From Halobacteriales archaeon QH_10_70_21 (GTDB lineage Archaea > Halobacteriota > Halobacteria > Halobacteriales > Haloarculaceae), in NCBI GenBank assembly GCA_003021325.1, contig PXQM01000189.1:1-27504 (forward strand): a DNA stretch of 27,504 bases. Reading direction: 5' to 3'. Under the pieces are notes generated by a model. It saw nothing but the letters and a program-made list of their open reading frames with translations, ran no database searches and was not told where the DNA came from. Positions 15,489 through 25,042 of this stretch are shown in pieces (the stretch's first letter is position 1; each line of letters starts with the position of its first letter). Made by a program: the position numbers and the translations under genes.

Positions 15489-16133
15489 ATGAGCACCCAG
15501 CGGACCGCCGAGGTCGTCCTCGTCGACTACGGGCTCGGCAACCTCCGGAGCGCGACGCGGGGACTGGAGCGGGCCGGGGCCGAGGTGTCGCTGACCGACG
15601 ACCCGGCCGACATCGACGCCGCCGACGGGGTCGTCCTGCCGGGCGTCGGCGCCTTCAGCGAGGGGATGGAGAACGCCGGACCGTTCCGGGACGCGCTGGC
15701 CGACGCCGCCGCCGAGGGGACGCCGCTGTTCGGCATCTGTCTCGGGATGCAGATGCTGCTGACGTCCAGCGAGGAGGCCGAACGCGTCGGCCAGGGGGAC
15801 GCCGAGGGGCTGGACCTCGTCCCGGGCCGCAACGTCAGGTTCGATGCGGGACAGACCGTCCCGCACATGGGCTGGAACGAGCTGCGCGTCCGGCGGGACC
15901 ACCCGATTGCCGACGGAATAGACGGCGAGTACGCCTACTTCGTCCACTCCTACTACGCCCGGCCGGACGACGACGCGGCGGTCGTCACGACCACCGACTA
16001 CGGCGTCTCCTTCCCCTCCATCGTCGCCAGCGAGGCGGGCAACGTCTTCGGGACGCAGTTCCACCCCGAGAAGTCCGGCGAGACGGGGCTTCGCATCCTG
16101 CGGAACTTCGTCGACTACTGTCTCGACCGGTAG
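15489..16133 (+). CDS. hisH: Imidazole glycerol phosphate synthase, glutamine amidotransferase subunit
   Basis: A 214-residue class I glutamine amidotransferase, the HisH subunit that feeds ammonia to HisF in histidine synthesis. The triad is present: nucleophile C84 in GICLGMQML, and H192 and E194 in FHPEKSGETG. Other family marks are VDYGLGNLRS at the start, VLPGVGAF for the oxyanion strand region and VPHMGWNEL. The start is ATG at 15489 (MSTQRTAEVVLVDYG); the upstream ATG at 15450 would add a non-conserved tail. Other histidine genes are not in the window, as is normal for scattered haloarchaeal his genes. Confidence 0.95.
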   Translation: MSTQRTAEVVLVDYGLGNLRSATRGLERAGAEVSLTDDPADIDAADGVVLPGVGAFSEGMENAGPFRDALADAAAEGTPLFGICLGMQMLLTSSEEAERVGQGDAEGLDLVPGRNVRFDAGQTVPHMGWNELRVRRDHPIADGIDGEYAYFVHSYYARPDDDAAVVTTTDYGVSFPSIVASEAGNVFGTQFHPEKSGETGLRILRNFVDYCLDR

Positions 16134-16349
16134 CAGCGGGCCGGAGCCGGGTCGGTCGGGACAGGTACCGGGGTTCGCCGTCGACGGCGGAGACCGCGCC
16201 CGCGAAATGACGGGACCCGCGACGAGAACCACGTTGTCGGCGCCCGGATGTCCCTCGGCGTCCAGCGGTCGCGGCCGTGGACACCTGCCCGGGGCCGCCA
16301 GTTGCGCCGCTCGCGTCGGCGGCTGCTCGCAGGAACGGCGTCGACCCAC

Positions 16350-16463
16350 TCACTCCGGCGACGTCCCGGGTCGCTCCGATTCGTCCTCTTCGGTCACCCC
16401 CGCCCCGTCCGGGGGGTCGGCCAGTTCCCAGTGGACGAGCTCTTCGGTAATCTGGTTTGTCAT
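16350..16463 (-). CDS. Possible 37-residue acidic protein
   Basis: The ATG at 16463 gives 37 residues, MTNQITEELVHWELADPPDG followed by an acidic, Glu/Ser/Pro-rich end, stopping at 16350. I do not recognise it. In favour: its acid-rich composition fits a haloarchaeal protein, unlike the other frames here, and a strong TATA-like patch with an inverted repeat stands at promoter distance. Against: its small size and no visible domain. It may be a small regulatory or stress protein; no function is claimed. Confidence 0.4.
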   Translation of the reverse strand: MTNQITEELVHWELADPPDGAGVTEEDESERPGTSPE

Positions 16464-16482
16464 GGTGTGGCATCTTGTAATA

Positions 16483-16506
16483 AACGATTGTTCGTTATAA
16501 ATATTT
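16483..16506 (-). promoter_or_regulatory. TATA box and overlapping inverted repeat before the 37-residue ORF
   Basis: On the minus strand AAATATTTATAACG (16493-16506) looks like a good TATA box 30-43 nt before the ATG at 16463. It overlaps an inverted repeat AACGA-TTGT-TCGTT (16483-16496, 5-bp perfect arms). An operator over or just after the TATA box would suit a repressor. Confidence 0.45.
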
Positions 16507-16761
16507 CTGTAGGAGAACGTCCTGCGATGAAAACCCTGCTTCGGTCGGGAGCGGTACGGACCCCGGCGTCGGTGGCGGGAACGGAGAAGGGGAAGAGACG
16601 GCGACGCTACCGGGGGGAGACAACGAGGCTGCCACGCGCACCGCTCCCGGACCGGAACGGCGAACCCCCGGAGCACGGGACTCATACGGGTTGTTGTCGT
16701 CCGTTACCGGAGAGCACCGGCCCGCGGGGCGCTCGCCGGTAGTTCGGTACGACAGTCAGTA

Positions 16762-17214
16762 TCAGTAGTCGAGCTCGAACTGCTCGTGTTCGACGACCGT
16801 GTTCAGCACGACCGACGTGTTCGACTCCTTGATTTCGGGGTCGACGAGCAGTTCCTTGATCTGCTCGTTCATGTGGTCGGTGTCGGTGAACTTGCCGATG
16901 GCGACGATGTCGTGGTCGCCGGTAATCTCGTAGACCGACACCATGTGGGTCTGCTCGCTGAGCCGCTCGGTTATCTCCGGGAGCGCGCTCCCCTCGACCT
17001 TCAGCTGGATGATGGCGGTCACGTCGTACCCCAGCTCGCCGTAGTTGACCTCGGGGACGTAGCCCTCGATGATGCCCTGCTCCTGGAGGTCGGAGATGTG
17101 GTTCGAGACGGTCGTCACGGAGACGTCGAGGTCCTCGCCAAGCGAGCGGAGCGAGGCGCGGCCGTCGTCCAGAAGCGCGTTCACCAACTTGCGGTCGAGA
17201 TTTTCGTACGTCAT
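16762..17214 (-). CDS. lrp: Lrp/AsnC-family transcriptional regulator divergent from glnA
   Basis: A 150-residue regulator: an N-terminal helix-turn-helix (residues 1-50, [20 protein letters not shown] with [20 protein letters not shown]), a short linker, then the ligand-sensing RAM domain ([38 protein letters not shown]). These proteins form dimers and octamers that bind amino acids. In haloarchaea the Lrp gene beside glnA has been linked to control of glutamine synthetase, and the divergent layout here fits. A TATA-like patch on the minus strand (17239-17250) lies 25-36 nt before the ATG. Confidence 0.92.
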   Translation of the reverse strand: MTYENLDRKLVNALLDDGRASLRSLGEDLDVSVTTVSNHISDLQEQGIIEGYVPEVNYGELGYDVTAIIQLKVEGSALPEITERLSEQTHMVSVYEITGDHDIVAIGKFTDTDHMNEQIKELLVDPEIKESNTSVVLNTVVEHEQFELDY

Positions 17215-17238
17215 TACATCCTGTTACCGACCCCAGGG

Positions 17239-17250
17239 TTTAGAAATTTA
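17239..17250 (-). promoter_or_regulatory. TATA-like element of lrp
   Basis: The minus strand reads TAAATTTCTAAA here, 25-36 nt before the lrp ATG at 17214, which suits a leaderless or very short-leader transcript. Confidence 0.5.
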
Positions 17251-17281
17251 CGAATATGCAGTTCTGTGGTTCAACAGGGGA

Positions 17282-17310
17282 GATTTGCGCAAATCGGTAA
17301 CGCTTTAGTA
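17282..17310 (+). promoter_or_regulatory. glnA promoter with perfect 14-bp palindrome
   Basis: GATTTGCGCAAATC (17282-17295) is a perfect palindrome. It ends 8 bp before a TATA-like TTTAGTA (17304-17310), itself 32-38 nt before the glnA ATG at 17342. A site just upstream of the TATA/BRE is where archaeal activators commonly bind. Lrp, encoded divergently 68 bp away, is the obvious candidate protein. Confidence 0.6.
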
Positions 17311-17341
17311 GATGCCTGCCTCGTTCCTCCCGTCGAGAAAG

Positions 17342-18667
17342 ATGACGAACGAGAACGTAGCCACCGACGGTGGCCTTTCAGCCGAAGCACAGAGCGTACT
17401 GGACGACATCGAAGAGCACGACGTCGACTTCCTCCGTCTGCAGTTCACCGACATCCTCGGGACGGTGAAGAACGTCTCCATTCCGGCCGACCAGGCCGAG
17501 AAAGCATTCACCGAGGGTATCTACTTCGACGGCTCCTCCATCAACGGCTTCGTCCGCATCCAGGAGTCGGACATGCGTCTCGACCCCGACCCCGAGACGT
17601 TCGCGGTGCTCCCGTGGCGGAACAGCGAGAAGGTGACGAGCGCGCGGCTCATCTGTGACATCATCGACCCCTCCAGCGGCGAGCCATTCAGCGGCGACCC
17701 GCGGCGCGTGCTGAAGAACGCCCTCGAGCGCGCCGCGGACCTCGGCTACACGGTCAACGCCGGGCCCGAGCCCGAGTTCTTCCTCTTCGAGGAGGACGAG
17801 AACGGCACCGCGACGACGACGACCCACGACAGCGGCGGTTACTTCGACCTGGCGCCGAAGGACCTCGCACAGGACGTCCGTGGCGACATCATCTACGGCC
17901 TCGAGGAGATGGGCTTCGAGGTCGAGGCCAGCCACCACGAGGTCGCCGAGGGCCAGCACGAGATCGACTTCAAGTACGCCGACGGGCTCACCACGGCGGA
18001 CAACATCGCGACGTTCCGCTCGGTGGTCCGGGCCATCGCCGCACAGCACGACCTGCACGCGACGTTCATGCCCAAGCCCATCGCGCACATCAACGGCTCG
18101 GGGATGCACACCCACCTCTCGCTCTTCACCGAGGACGGCGAGAACGCGTTCCACGACGAGGACGACGAGTTCAACCTCTCGGAGACCGCATACGGCTTCC
18201 TCGCCGGTATCCTCGAGCACGCGCCGGCCATCACGGCGGTCTGTAACCCGACCGTCAACAGCTACAAGCGGCTGGTGCCGGGGTACGAGGCCAAGCCCGC
18301 CGCCCGCATCCCGGCGGCCTCCCGCATCGAGTTCCGCGCGCCCGACCCCTCGTGTAATCCCTACCTCGGGCTGGCCGTCATGATCCACGCCGGCCTCGAC
18401 GGCATCGAGAACGATCTCGACTGCCCCGACCCGGTCCGCGAGAACATCTACGAGTTCGACGAGGCAAAGCGCGAGGAGTACGGCATCGACACGCTCCCCG
18501 GCAACCTCGGCGAGGCCGTCGACGCCCTCGAGGAGGACGAGGTCGTCATGTCCGCGCTCGGCCCGCACGTCTCCGAGAAGTTCGTCGAGGCCAAGCGCCA
18601 GGAGTTCTCCGAGTACATCGCCGAGGTCTCCGAGTGGGAACTCGACCGCTACCTCGAGACCTTCTGA
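17342..18667 (+). CDS. glnA: Glutamine synthetase, type I
   Basis: A 441-residue GSI glutamine synthetase, the cytosolic dodecamer that makes glutamine from glutamate, ammonia and ATP and is the main entry of ammonium into metabolism. The grasp and catalytic domains are complete: [102 protein letters not shown] and [18 protein letters not shown]. The length suits the GSI-alpha type without the 25-residue insertion and without the adenylylation tyrosine region. The ATG at 17342 is preferred; an in-frame ATG at 17312 lies almost on the TATA box and is unlikely. P-II and amt lie about 8 kb downstream. Confidence 0.97.
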   Translation: MTNENVATDGGLSAEAQSVLDDIEEHDVDFLRLQFTDILGTVKNVSIPADQAEKAFTEGIYFDGSSINGFVRIQESDMRLDPDPETFAVLPWRNSEKVTSARLICDIIDPSSGEPFSGDPRRVLKNALERAADLGYTVNAGPEPEFFLFEEDENGTATTTTHDSGGYFDLAPKDLAQDVRGDIIYGLEEMGFEVEASHHEVAEGQHEIDFKYADGLTTADNIATFRSVVRAIAAQHDLHATFMPKPIAHINGSGMHTHLSLFTEDGENAFHDEDDEFNLSETAYGFLAGILEHAPAITAVCNPTVNSYKRLVPGYEAKPAARIPAASRIEFRAPDPSCNPYLGLAVMIHAGLDGIENDLDCPDPVRENIYEFDEAKREEYGIDTLPGNLGEAVDALEEDEVVMSALGPHVSEKFVEAKRQEFSEYIAEVSEWELDRYLETF

Positions 18668-18943
18668 GCCACCGACCTTCTTCGAGGTCGTCGGCCGGCG
18701 GGTTCCGAACCGGAGGGCCCGCGACCCGCGTGAGCTGACCGAGGGTCCGCGAACGGACGGTGAGAACCGCCCGGTGCGCGCCGGGCGTTCGGCGTCACTC
18801 CGGGCGAGCGACGCCGGTGTCACCGGTCGTGACGTAGAAGACGGGCGGCGAAGCGGTTCATGCGCGTCGTCCCCGTTCGGTGCGGCGTAGACGGGGGCCC
18901 ACGAGTGTTTTTTCCAACGGGCGGCGGACGGGAGAGCCGTCGG
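18668..18943. terminator. Convergent gap after glnA with hairpin and T-tract
   Basis: This 276-bp gap lies between two convergent genes. Just after the glnA stop is a short hairpin, CGACCT-TCTTCG-AGGTCG (about 18673-18690). A T6 run occurs at 18908-18913 and could end plus-strand transcripts. No credible gene is present. Confidence 0.35.
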
Positions 18944-19870
18944 CTACGGGCGGACCGCGCCGCCGGTGCCGGAGGCCCGCGTGCGCCGCGCGACCGCCTC
19001 GCCGGCCAGCGGCGCCGCCAGCACGCCGGCGAGGACGAGGCCGACCGCGACGAAGACGACGTAGGGGGCGGGTTCGACGGCGTAGACGACGCCAAAGAGC
19101 CCGCCGAAGACGACGCCGACCGCGGCCGAGACGACGCCGCCGAGCCGCGTCGTCGACTCGTGGGCGACGGCGCCGCCGACGACGCCCCACGCGATACGGG
19201 CCCCGAGGGCGCCCCCGAGGGCGGCCATGGTCTCGAAGTTGTACCCGCCCACCACCGGGGCCAGCAGCGCGGCCAGCGCGACGAGCAGCAGCGCGCGGCC
19301 CGGGTTCGATCCGCGGCCGCAGAGCCGGTAGAGGGCGGCGAGGACGGCGACGCCGACCGCGACGCCGGCGACGATGTCGACGAGGTAGTGGACGCCGAGG
19401 ACGACCCGCGAGAGGGCGACGACGCCGACGACGGCGGCGGCGCTCGCGTAGGCGCGGCGCGTGCCGACGAGCAGCGCCAGGCCGCCGTAGACCATCGTCG
19501 TGCCGAGGGCGTGGCCGCTGGGGAAGCCGAACCCGGTAGCGGTGGCCGCCGAGGCGTAGAGCGGCTCGACGAGCGCCGGCAGCAGGTCGCCGCCGCCGGC
19601 CGTTCCGGCACCCGGCGGCCGGGGGTACGCCAGCCACCCCTTCAGCGTCGTCGTGACCACGTTCGCGCCGAGGCCGAGCGCGACGAGGAAGGCCGCCCGC
19701 CGCCGGTCGAAGGCGAGCCCGGCGGGCAGCGCCTCCCCGAACCAGTAGATGAGGCCGAGGAGGCCGAAGAGGAACCAGACGTCGCCGAGCTGGGTCACGA
19801 CCGCAGCCGCGACGACGGCGGCCTCCGGGAGCCGGGCGACGGCGGCGAGCTTGTCGACCCCGCGGCTCAT
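18944..19870 (-). CDS. PAP2-family phosphatase, membrane protein
   Basis: A 308-residue membrane phosphatase of the PAP2 (phosphatidic acid phosphatase type 2) superfamily. The three active-site motifs are complete: KGWLAYPRP (K77, R84), FPSGH (S118, H120) and SRVVLGVHYLVD (R155, nucleophile H161, D165). About eight or nine hydrophobic helices are visible, more than the six-helix core, with three or four added at the C-terminus. It probably removes phosphate from a lipid or isoprenoid diphosphate carrier; the substrate is not known. Its ATG overlaps the stop of the YihY-like gene (ATGA, 19867-19870), so both are co-translated. Confidence 0.9.
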   Translation of the reverse strand: MSRGVDKLAAVARLPEAAVVAAAVVTQLGDVWFLFGLLGLIYWFGEALPAGLAFDRRRAAFLVALGLGANVVTTTLKGWLAYPRPPGAGTAGGGDLLPALVEPLYASAATATGFGFPSGHALGTTMVYGGLALLVGTRRAYASAAAVVGVVALSRVVLGVHYLVDIVAGVAVGVAVLAALYRLCGRGSNPGRALLLVALAALLAPVVGGYNFETMAALGGALGARIAWGVVGGAVAHESTTRLGGVVSAAVGVVFGGLFGVVYAVEPAPYVVFVAVGLVLAGVLAAPLAGEAVARRTRASGTGGAVRP

Positions 19871-21147
19871 CGGCTCTCGAAGCGGTCCTTCAGCCGGGCC
19901 GGCACGCCGGCGATGGTGGCCGTCGTTCCGACGATGAGCATCAGGACGTACAGCCCGAGGGTCGACAGCCAGACGACCACCATCGCGAGAACGGCCCAGC
20001 CGCCCGACAGGTAGAAGAAGGCGCCGAGCGTCATCGCGGTGCCGTACAGCAGCACCAGGTACGGCCCCCAGCCGCGGGCCTTGCCGCGGCGGACCTGCCG
20101 GCGGACGTACCGCTTGAGGTCGCTCTCGATCTCCTCGCGGTGGACGGTCCGGTCGTCGATGCGCTCCTCGAAGCGGTCCAGCTCGTCGTACAGCCGCTCG
20201 AGTTCCTCGCGTAGCTCTTCGTCGGACAGGTCGTCTGGGTGGTCCCGTGTCATGATTCCCTCGAGTACGGCGGTCGGTTCGGGCGCCGGGCGCTCGGTCT
20301 CGGCGAGGCCGGTGCCGGCGTCGGCGCGGCCGGCGAGGACGGCGTTCAGCACGACGCCCAACAGTAGCAGGAGGGCGCCGAAGTAGAGGAAGGTCACCAG
20401 CAGCAACACGCCGCCCAGGACGCCGTAGGTCTCGTAGCTACCGGCGCCCGCGGCGTAGGCCCGGAACCCGGTCTGCAGCACCGTCCAGCCGACGGCGGCG
20501 AAGACCGCCCCCGGCAGCGCCTCCCGGACGCCGACGTCGTCGCCCGGCAGGAGGTAGTACAGCGGCAGGAACGCGACGGTGAGGCCGGCGACGAGGCCGA
20601 CGCTCCCGAGGACGCCGAGGAGGTCGACCCCCTGGACCGACCGGTCGACGCCGAGCCCCGACACCAGCGCGCCGACGGCGACGGTGGCGGCGACGCCGAC
20701 GGCGACCGCACCGAGCGCGACCGTCCCGTCCCGGAGCTGTTCGAGCAGCGAGTCGGGGCCAGGGCGGCCGTACACCTCCGAGAAGGCGATGTCGAGCCCG
20801 CGGAAGAGCTTCAGCGCGGACCACAGCAGGACGGCGACGCCGAGGAGGGTCACGCCGCCGCCGACCGCGCCGGTCAGCGCCTCACGGACGAGCGTGCCCG
20901 CCTGCTCGCCGAGCGCCGTGGAGGCCCGCTCGACCAGCTGCTCGACCGTCCCGGGGTCGCCGAAGGCCGCCGCGGCCGCCAGCACGAGGAGCAGTATCGG
21001 GAGCAGCGAGATGAGCGCGTAGTAGGCGAGGCTTGCGGCGATGAAGGTGATGCGGTCCGACTGGGCGCCGTTGACGACGCCCCGGGTCACCGTCACCGCA
21101 CGGTCGAGATAGCCGTTCACGGTTCGAGATATGCCCGAACCCCACAT
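19867..21147 (-). CDS. YihY/BrkB-family membrane protein with C-terminal coiled coil and extra helices
   Basis: A 426-residue YihY/UPF0761-family membrane protein. The N-terminal core (about residues 25-280) has the family's six helices, including ITFIAASLAYYALISLLPIL, LFRGLDIAFSEVYGRPG and FAAVGWTVLQTGFRAYA. Residues about 315-370 are a charged coiled coil (DLSDEELREELERLYDELDR), then two or three more membrane helices end the protein. The molecular function of the family is unsettled; it was once misnamed ribonuclease BN. Start doubt: a TATA-like ATTTATG overlaps the ATG at 21147, and a GTG nine codons on (21120) lies about 27 nt after it, so a leaderless start there is possible. Coupled to the PAP2 gene. 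Confidence 0.87.
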   Translation of the reverse strand: MWGSGISRTVNGYLDRAVTVTRGVVNGAQSDRITFIAASLAYYALISLLPILLLVLAAAAAFGDPGTVEQLVERASTALGEQAGTLVREALTGAVGGGVTLLGVAVLLWSALKLFRGLDIAFSEVYGRPGPDSLLEQLRDGTVALGAVAVGVAATVAVGALVSGLGVDRSVQGVDLLGVLGSVGLVAGLTVAFLPLYYLLPGDDVGVREALPGAVFAAVGWTVLQTGFRAYAAGAGSYETYGVLGGVLLLVTFLYFGALLLLLGVVLNAVLAGRADAGTGLAETERPAPEPTAVLEGIMTRDHPDDLSDEELREELERLYDELDRFEERIDDRTVHREEIESDLKRYVRRQVRRGKARGWGPYLVLLYGTAMTLGAFFYLSGGWAVLAMVVVWLSTLGLYVLMLIVGTTATIAGVPARLKDRFESR

Positions 21148-21182
21148 AAATCGGGGGGAACCGGCGCGGCGGAAGGGCCCGC

Positions 21183-22283
21183 CTACAGGAGGGCCTCGCG
21201 GACGGCGACCACGCCCGCGTCCGTCTTGAACGTCGTGCCGCCGTAGTGGGTTCGCGAGGCCTCGTGACCCGCCGCCCGCAGTGCCTCGAGGAACTCGTCC
21301 ATCGCGATGGCGGGCTCGCCCCACCGCTTGTAGAGCTTGTGCTGGTCGTAGTGGGTGGGCCGGTGGAGCTCTCCGGCGACGGTCGAGAGCAGCTTCCGGC
21401 TCCGGTCGGCCGTCCCGAAGGCGTCCGGAATCGACGCCCGGACCCGGTCGACGAAGCCGGCGTCGTGGGCGGGGCCGAGCCAGACCGGGCCGGCGGTCCA
21501 CGTCGACTGCCCGCAGTTGGGGCACGTCGTCGTTGGGTCGGCCACCAGCGTCCCCTCGTGGTCCCGCCAGAGGCACTGCTGGCAGTGGTCGATGTAGCCG
21601 AGCCGCGCCAGCTGCCGGTCGGCCGCGCGGGCGCCGGACTCGACGCGCAGGTACGTGCGGACGTAGTGGCTGGAGACGTGGCTCAGGACGGGACACGCGG
21701 CGACGTCGTACCGGGCGGCGGTCCGGACGAGCGCCGACAGCAGGACGCGGAGCCCCATCTCCGGGTGGAACTCGGTGTTCCGCGGGACCGCGCCGTAGCT
21801 GCGGACGCCGCTCTCGAAGTGGGCGCCACACAGCGGCGCGGTGTCGGTCGCGGTCACACAGAGGTACTCGCCGGCGCTCCGGACCGCCGCGTCCGCGAAC
21901 GGAATCGGCGTCCCGAAGGGGTCGAGGTCGACGACGTCGTGGCGGTGCTCGTGCATGTGGGCGTTGACGTCCCGGTGAACGACATTGCCGTCGAGGCCGT
22001 TGGCCGCGAGGTTCTCCCGGGCCAGCGCGACGGCGTCCGCGTCGACGTCACAGCCGGTGACGGCGTAGCCGGCGTCGGCGGCCCGGACCGCCCGGACGCC
22101 GCTGGCCGTCATCGCGTCGAGGTAGCTGTCGCAGTCGTCGGCGACGACCCGGAGCACCCCGACCGTAATGTCGCGGTTCAGCTCCTGGACCGGGTTGTAG
22201 AAGACGCCCTCGCCGCTGCCTTCGCTGGCGCCGTGGCGCTTCTCGGGCACCTCGAGCGTCAGGCCGCCCTCGCGGACCTCCAT
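21183..22283 (-). CDS. trm1: tRNA (guanine26-N2)-dimethyltransferase
   Basis: A 366-residue Trm1 enzyme that adds two methyl groups from S-adenosylmethionine to guanine 26 of tRNAs. The Rossmann domain shows [18 protein letters not shown] (SAM site) and the catalytic [15 protein letters not shown] (D121-G124). The C-terminal domain has a four-Cys zinc site: CQQC (C234, C237) and CPNC (C254, C257). The start [18 protein letters not shown] at 22283 fits the family, and a TATA-like GCTTTTCGG pattern lies about 26-33 nt upstream on the coding strand. It lies 35 bp before the YihY-like gene on the same strand. Length is normal. Confidence 0.95.
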   Translation of the reverse strand: MEVREGGLTLEVPEKRHGASEGSGEGVFYNPVQELNRDITVGVLRVVADDCDSYLDAMTASGVRAVRAADAGYAVTGCDVDADAVALARENLAANGLDGNVVHRDVNAHMHEHRHDVVDLDPFGTPIPFADAAVRSAGEYLCVTATDTAPLCGAHFESGVRSYGAVPRNTEFHPEMGLRVLLSALVRTAARYDVAACPVLSHVSSHYVRTYLRVESGARAADRQLARLGYIDHCQQCLWRDHEGTLVADPTTTCPNCGQSTWTAGPVWLGPAHDAGFVDRVRASIPDAFGTADRSRKLLSTVAGELHRPTHYDQHKLYKRWGEPAIAMDEFLEALRAAGHEASRTHYGGTTFKTDAGVVAVREALL

Positions 22284-22455
22284 ACCCGCCGTTGGCCGGG
22301 GGCCCCGAAAAGCGACTCGCTTGAAAACCGTCGGTGGCGGTTGCGTCGCCCTCGCAACCCGGAAGCGTCGAAGCCGCCACGCGGTCGCGCGGAGCGCGAC
22401 CCGACGAAAGGAGTCGGTCCGAAGCGTTTTGCCCGATGGCGCACAAGCCGGAGGC

Positions 22456-22803
22456 GTGACCGCGGTCGACGAGTGGGAGGCGGAGCTGGAGGCGGCGGGC
22501 GAGCTGACGAGCGACGCCGCCGACGCCATCATCGCGGCCCACGGCGACCGCGGCGTCAGGGCCATCGAGGCCGTCGCCGAGGAGCGGGTCAAGGAGTACC
22601 GCGACTTCACCGTCGTTGTCGGCCACTCCGAGGAGCACGTCGTCGAGGACGGGGGCTGCGAGTGCGAGGACAGCCGCTACAACCTCGACCCCGAGGACCC
22701 GACGGAGCTGTGCTGGCACGTCATCGCCGCCAAGCTCGCCCGCCGCATCGACGCCCTCGACCACCACGACATGTGGTACTCGGAGGTCCGGGAGTTCCTG
22801 TAG
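22456..22803 (+). CDS. SWIM zinc-finger-like protein
   Basis: A 115-residue acidic protein. Residues about 5-45 are helical ([20 protein letters not shown]), followed by a beta stretch [17 protein letters not shown] and a SWIM-type zinc pattern [21 protein letters not shown] (CxC...CxH). It ends [18 protein letters not shown] fingers bind DNA or protein partners; the role here is unknown. The start is GTG at 22456, supported by a TATA-like GTTTTGCC about 24-31 nt upstream. It is divergent from trm1. Confidence 0.8.
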   Translation: MTAVDEWEAELEAAGELTSDAADAIIAAHGDRGVRAIEAVAEERVKEYRDFTVVVGHSEEHVVEDGGCECEDSRYNLDPEDPTELCWHVIAAKLARRIDALDHHDMWYSEVREFL

Positions 22804-22913
22804 AATCTCTGCCGTCGGTCGGAGTTGAGTACCTCTTGATGGTCCTGTACGGTCCTGCCCGGATGGCGTACCTAATGGTGCCGGCCACCACTGCCCACAG
22901 CGTTATCGAATAT

Positions 22914-22929
22914 CCACCCGTTCGGGTGG
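22914..22929. terminator. Strong short hairpin between convergent genes
   Basis: CCACCCG-TT-CGGGTGG is a perfect 7-bp inverted repeat in the gap of 235 bp between the convergent SWIM and DedA-like genes. No T-tract follows directly, so it may stabilise RNA ends or act as a terminator on either strand. Nothing else was recognised in the gap. Confidence 0.4.
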
Positions 22930-23038
22930 GCGGTGTGTCCCAAGCAACGACCGGCTCCGGACCCGAGCCCCAATGCCCGTATCCCGTCCGCCTGCTGTCC
23001 GTCGGTGGCTCCCCTCCACCAACCCGCTCTCTTCCGTC

Positions 23039-23671
23039 TCACAGCACGCCGAGCTGTTCGCCGACGACCAGCCACAGCGCGACGAGCCACGTCTGGAAGA
23101 GCAGCGTCCCCAGCGCCGACAGCACGATGAACGTCCGGTCGTCCATGTCGGCGAAGCCGGCCGGGACCGTGAGCATCCCCCGGGTGAAGAGCAGCGCGTT
23201 CGAGACCGGGACGGCGAGCGGCCCCCACCGCTCGAACCACCCGTCGAACCGCTCGAGTCGCCCCTCGGAGACCCGGAACCACGACTGGGCCAGCAGGTAC
23301 TCGCGGCCGACCCGCTTCGCGACGGTGAACAGCGCGAACTGTCCGACCGTGGCGCCCAGCACCATGACGCCGATGACGGCCGCGATGCCGGCGTAGTCGG
23401 TCGCCCCGTCCGCCAGCAGGGTGACTCCCGCAGGCGCCAGCGCCTCGCTCGGCGCGAAGTACAGGAGCATTGCCCCCTCCAGGATGAGTATCAGAAAGAG
23501 CGCGCCCAGGCCGTAGGTCTCGAGCAGGTACTCCGCGAACGCCGAGTCGGCGAACAGGAAGAGGTAGACGCCCGCGACGAGGCAGGCGAGCGTCACGCCA
23601 CCCGCGATGTAGACGACGTACCGCTCGAAGAACGCCCGAAGGCGTGCGGAGGGCTCCGTGCCGACAGCCAT
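23039..23671 (-). CDS. DedA/SNARE-associated (VTT domain) membrane protein
   Basis: A 210-residue membrane protein of the DedA/VTT family, related to lipid scramblases and needed in bacteria for membrane balance and proton motive force. A first helix ([20 protein letters not shown]) and the typical domain follow: [60 protein letters not shown] and the family's [14 protein letters not shown]. The transported lipid is unknown. The ATG at 23671 is the only well placed start. It converges with the SWIM gene and is divergent from hemB, with 216 bp of GC-rich DNA between. Confidence 0.87.
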   Translation of the reverse strand: MAVGTEPSARLRAFFERYVVYIAGGVTLACLVAGVYLFLFADSAFAEYLLETYGLGALFLILILEGAMLLYFAPSEALAPAGVTLLADGATDYAGIAAVIGVMVLGATVGQFALFTVAKRVGREYLLAQSWFRVSEGRLERFDGWFERWGPLAVPVSNALLFTRGMLTVPAGFADMDDRTFIVLSALGTLLFQTWLVALWLVVGEQLGVL

Positions 23672-23887
23672 TCGTGTCACCAGTCGGGCACGGCCGTTAA
23701 ATGCGTTGCGTGTCCACGGAGGCGCGACGTCGCGCGCCGCCTCCCGCGGCGGGACGCCCGCCACAGGGTCGCCGGCTCGCGGTTCGGACACTCCCGTCGC
23801 CCCCGTCGTCGCAGGTTCGACGCGCGTGGCCGGAGGCGACCGTCCGGGAGCGACGCGCCTTTGCCGGTGCCGTCCCCAGACGCAGGC

Positions 23888-24868
23888 ATGAACCACACGA
23901 ACCGGCCCCGACGGCTCCGCAGGGACGGCGTCCGGTCGCTGGTCAGCGAGACGGCCCTCCGGGCCTCGGACCTCATCGCGCCCGTCTTCGTCGACGCGAC
24001 GACCGACGAGCGGGTTCCCATCGAGTCGATGCCGGGGCACGAGCGCGTCCCGGTCGCCGAGAGCGTCGCCCGTGCCCGCGAGATCGCCGAGACGGGCGTC
24101 GAGGCGGTGATGGTGTTCGGGATTCCCGAGTCGAAGGACCCCGAGGGGACGCGCGCGTGGGCCGAGGACGGCGTCGTCCAGCGCGCCGTCGAGCGCATCA
24201 CCGACCGCACCGAGCTCTACGTCGTCACCGACGTCTGCATGTGCGAGTACACCGACCACGGCCACTGCGGCGTCCTCGAAGACGACGCCCGCGAGGACCC
24301 CCGGCTGACGGTCGACAACGACGCCACGCTGGAGTCGCTGGGCCGCATCGCCGTCTCCCACGCCGACGCCGGCGCCGACATGGTCGCCCCCTCCGGGATG
24401 ATGGACGGGATGGTCGCCGCGATACGCGGGGCGCTGGACGCCGCCGGCCACGAGAACCTGCCGGTGATGTCCTACGCCGCCAAGTACGAGTCGGCCTTCT
24501 ACGGCCCGTTCCGGGACGCCGCCGACGGGGCGCCCGCCTTCGGCGACCGACGGCACTACCAAATGGACTCCGCCAACGCGCGCGAGGCCACGCGGGAGGT
24601 CCGCCTGGACGCCGAGCAGGGCGCCGACGTGCTGATGGTCAAGCCCGCGCTGGCGTACCTCGACGTCGTCGCCGAGGTACGCCGGGAGTTCGACCACCCC
24701 GTCGCCGCCTACAACGTCTCCGGAGAGTACGCGATGCTGCACGCCGCCGCCGAGAACGGGTGGCTCGACCTCGAGGAAGTGGCCTACGAGTCGCTGCTCT
24801 CCATCAAGCGGGCGGGCGCCGACCTCGTCCTGACGTACTTCGCCGAGGACGTCGCCGACCGCCTGTAG
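23888..24868 (+). CDS. hemB: Porphobilinogen synthase (delta-aminolevulinic acid dehydratase)
   Basis: A 326-residue HemB that joins two 5-aminolevulinate molecules to porphobilinogen on the way to heme and cobamides. Both active-site lysines are present: K199 in [18 protein letters not shown] and K252 in [12 protein letters not shown]. The metal loop [14 protein letters not shown] carries C117, C119 and C127, so this is the zinc-dependent form. The start [19 protein letters not shown] is standard. Other heme genes are not in the window. After the stop there are 378 bp before amt. Confidence 0.97.
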   Translation: MNHTNRPRRLRRDGVRSLVSETALRASDLIAPVFVDATTDERVPIESMPGHERVPVAESVARAREIAETGVEAVMVFGIPESKDPEGTRAWAEDGVVQRAVERITDRTELYVVTDVCMCEYTDHGHCGVLEDDAREDPRLTVDNDATLESLGRIAVSHADAGADMVAPSGMMDGMVAAIRGALDAAGHENLPVMSYAAKYESAFYGPFRDAADGAPAFGDRRHYQMDSANAREATREVRLDAEQGADVLMVKPALAYLDVVAEVRREFDHPVAAYNVSGEYAMLHAAAENGWLDLEEVAYESLLSIKRAGADLVLTYFAEDVADRL

Positions 24869-25042
24869 CCGGACGACTGCGGGCACCCGAGGGCTCGGTC
24901 TCCAGCGACGGGGGTGGGTGAACGGGTCCCGTGTGACCGCACCGCGCGCGCCGCGTAGCGCGGGAAATACGGCCGCCTGGCAAGTGTTGCGTTTGACGTC
25001 CGTCCAGGAACCGAACCAATATCTACCGGAATACTGGACGCT

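Larger units (their letters stand above)
16134..16761. other. Largely non-coding stretch between hisH and lrp
   Basis: About 630 bp with no convincing gene apart from the tiny minus-strand ORF at 16350-16463. The flanks are GC-rich with only arginine-rich, acid-poor frames. The one distinct patch is AT-rich DNA at about 16470-16512, just before the tiny ORF. No tRNA-like or known small-RNA motif was seen. Confidence 0.45.

Noticed and set aside
18820..18861. 13-codon minus-strand frame beginning MNRFAARLL
   Set aside because: Too short, basic, and without a promoter or recognised relative.
23701..24921. Long plus-strand frame overlapping hemB
   Set aside because: It is arginine-rich, with no domain, in a different frame from the clear hemB gene.
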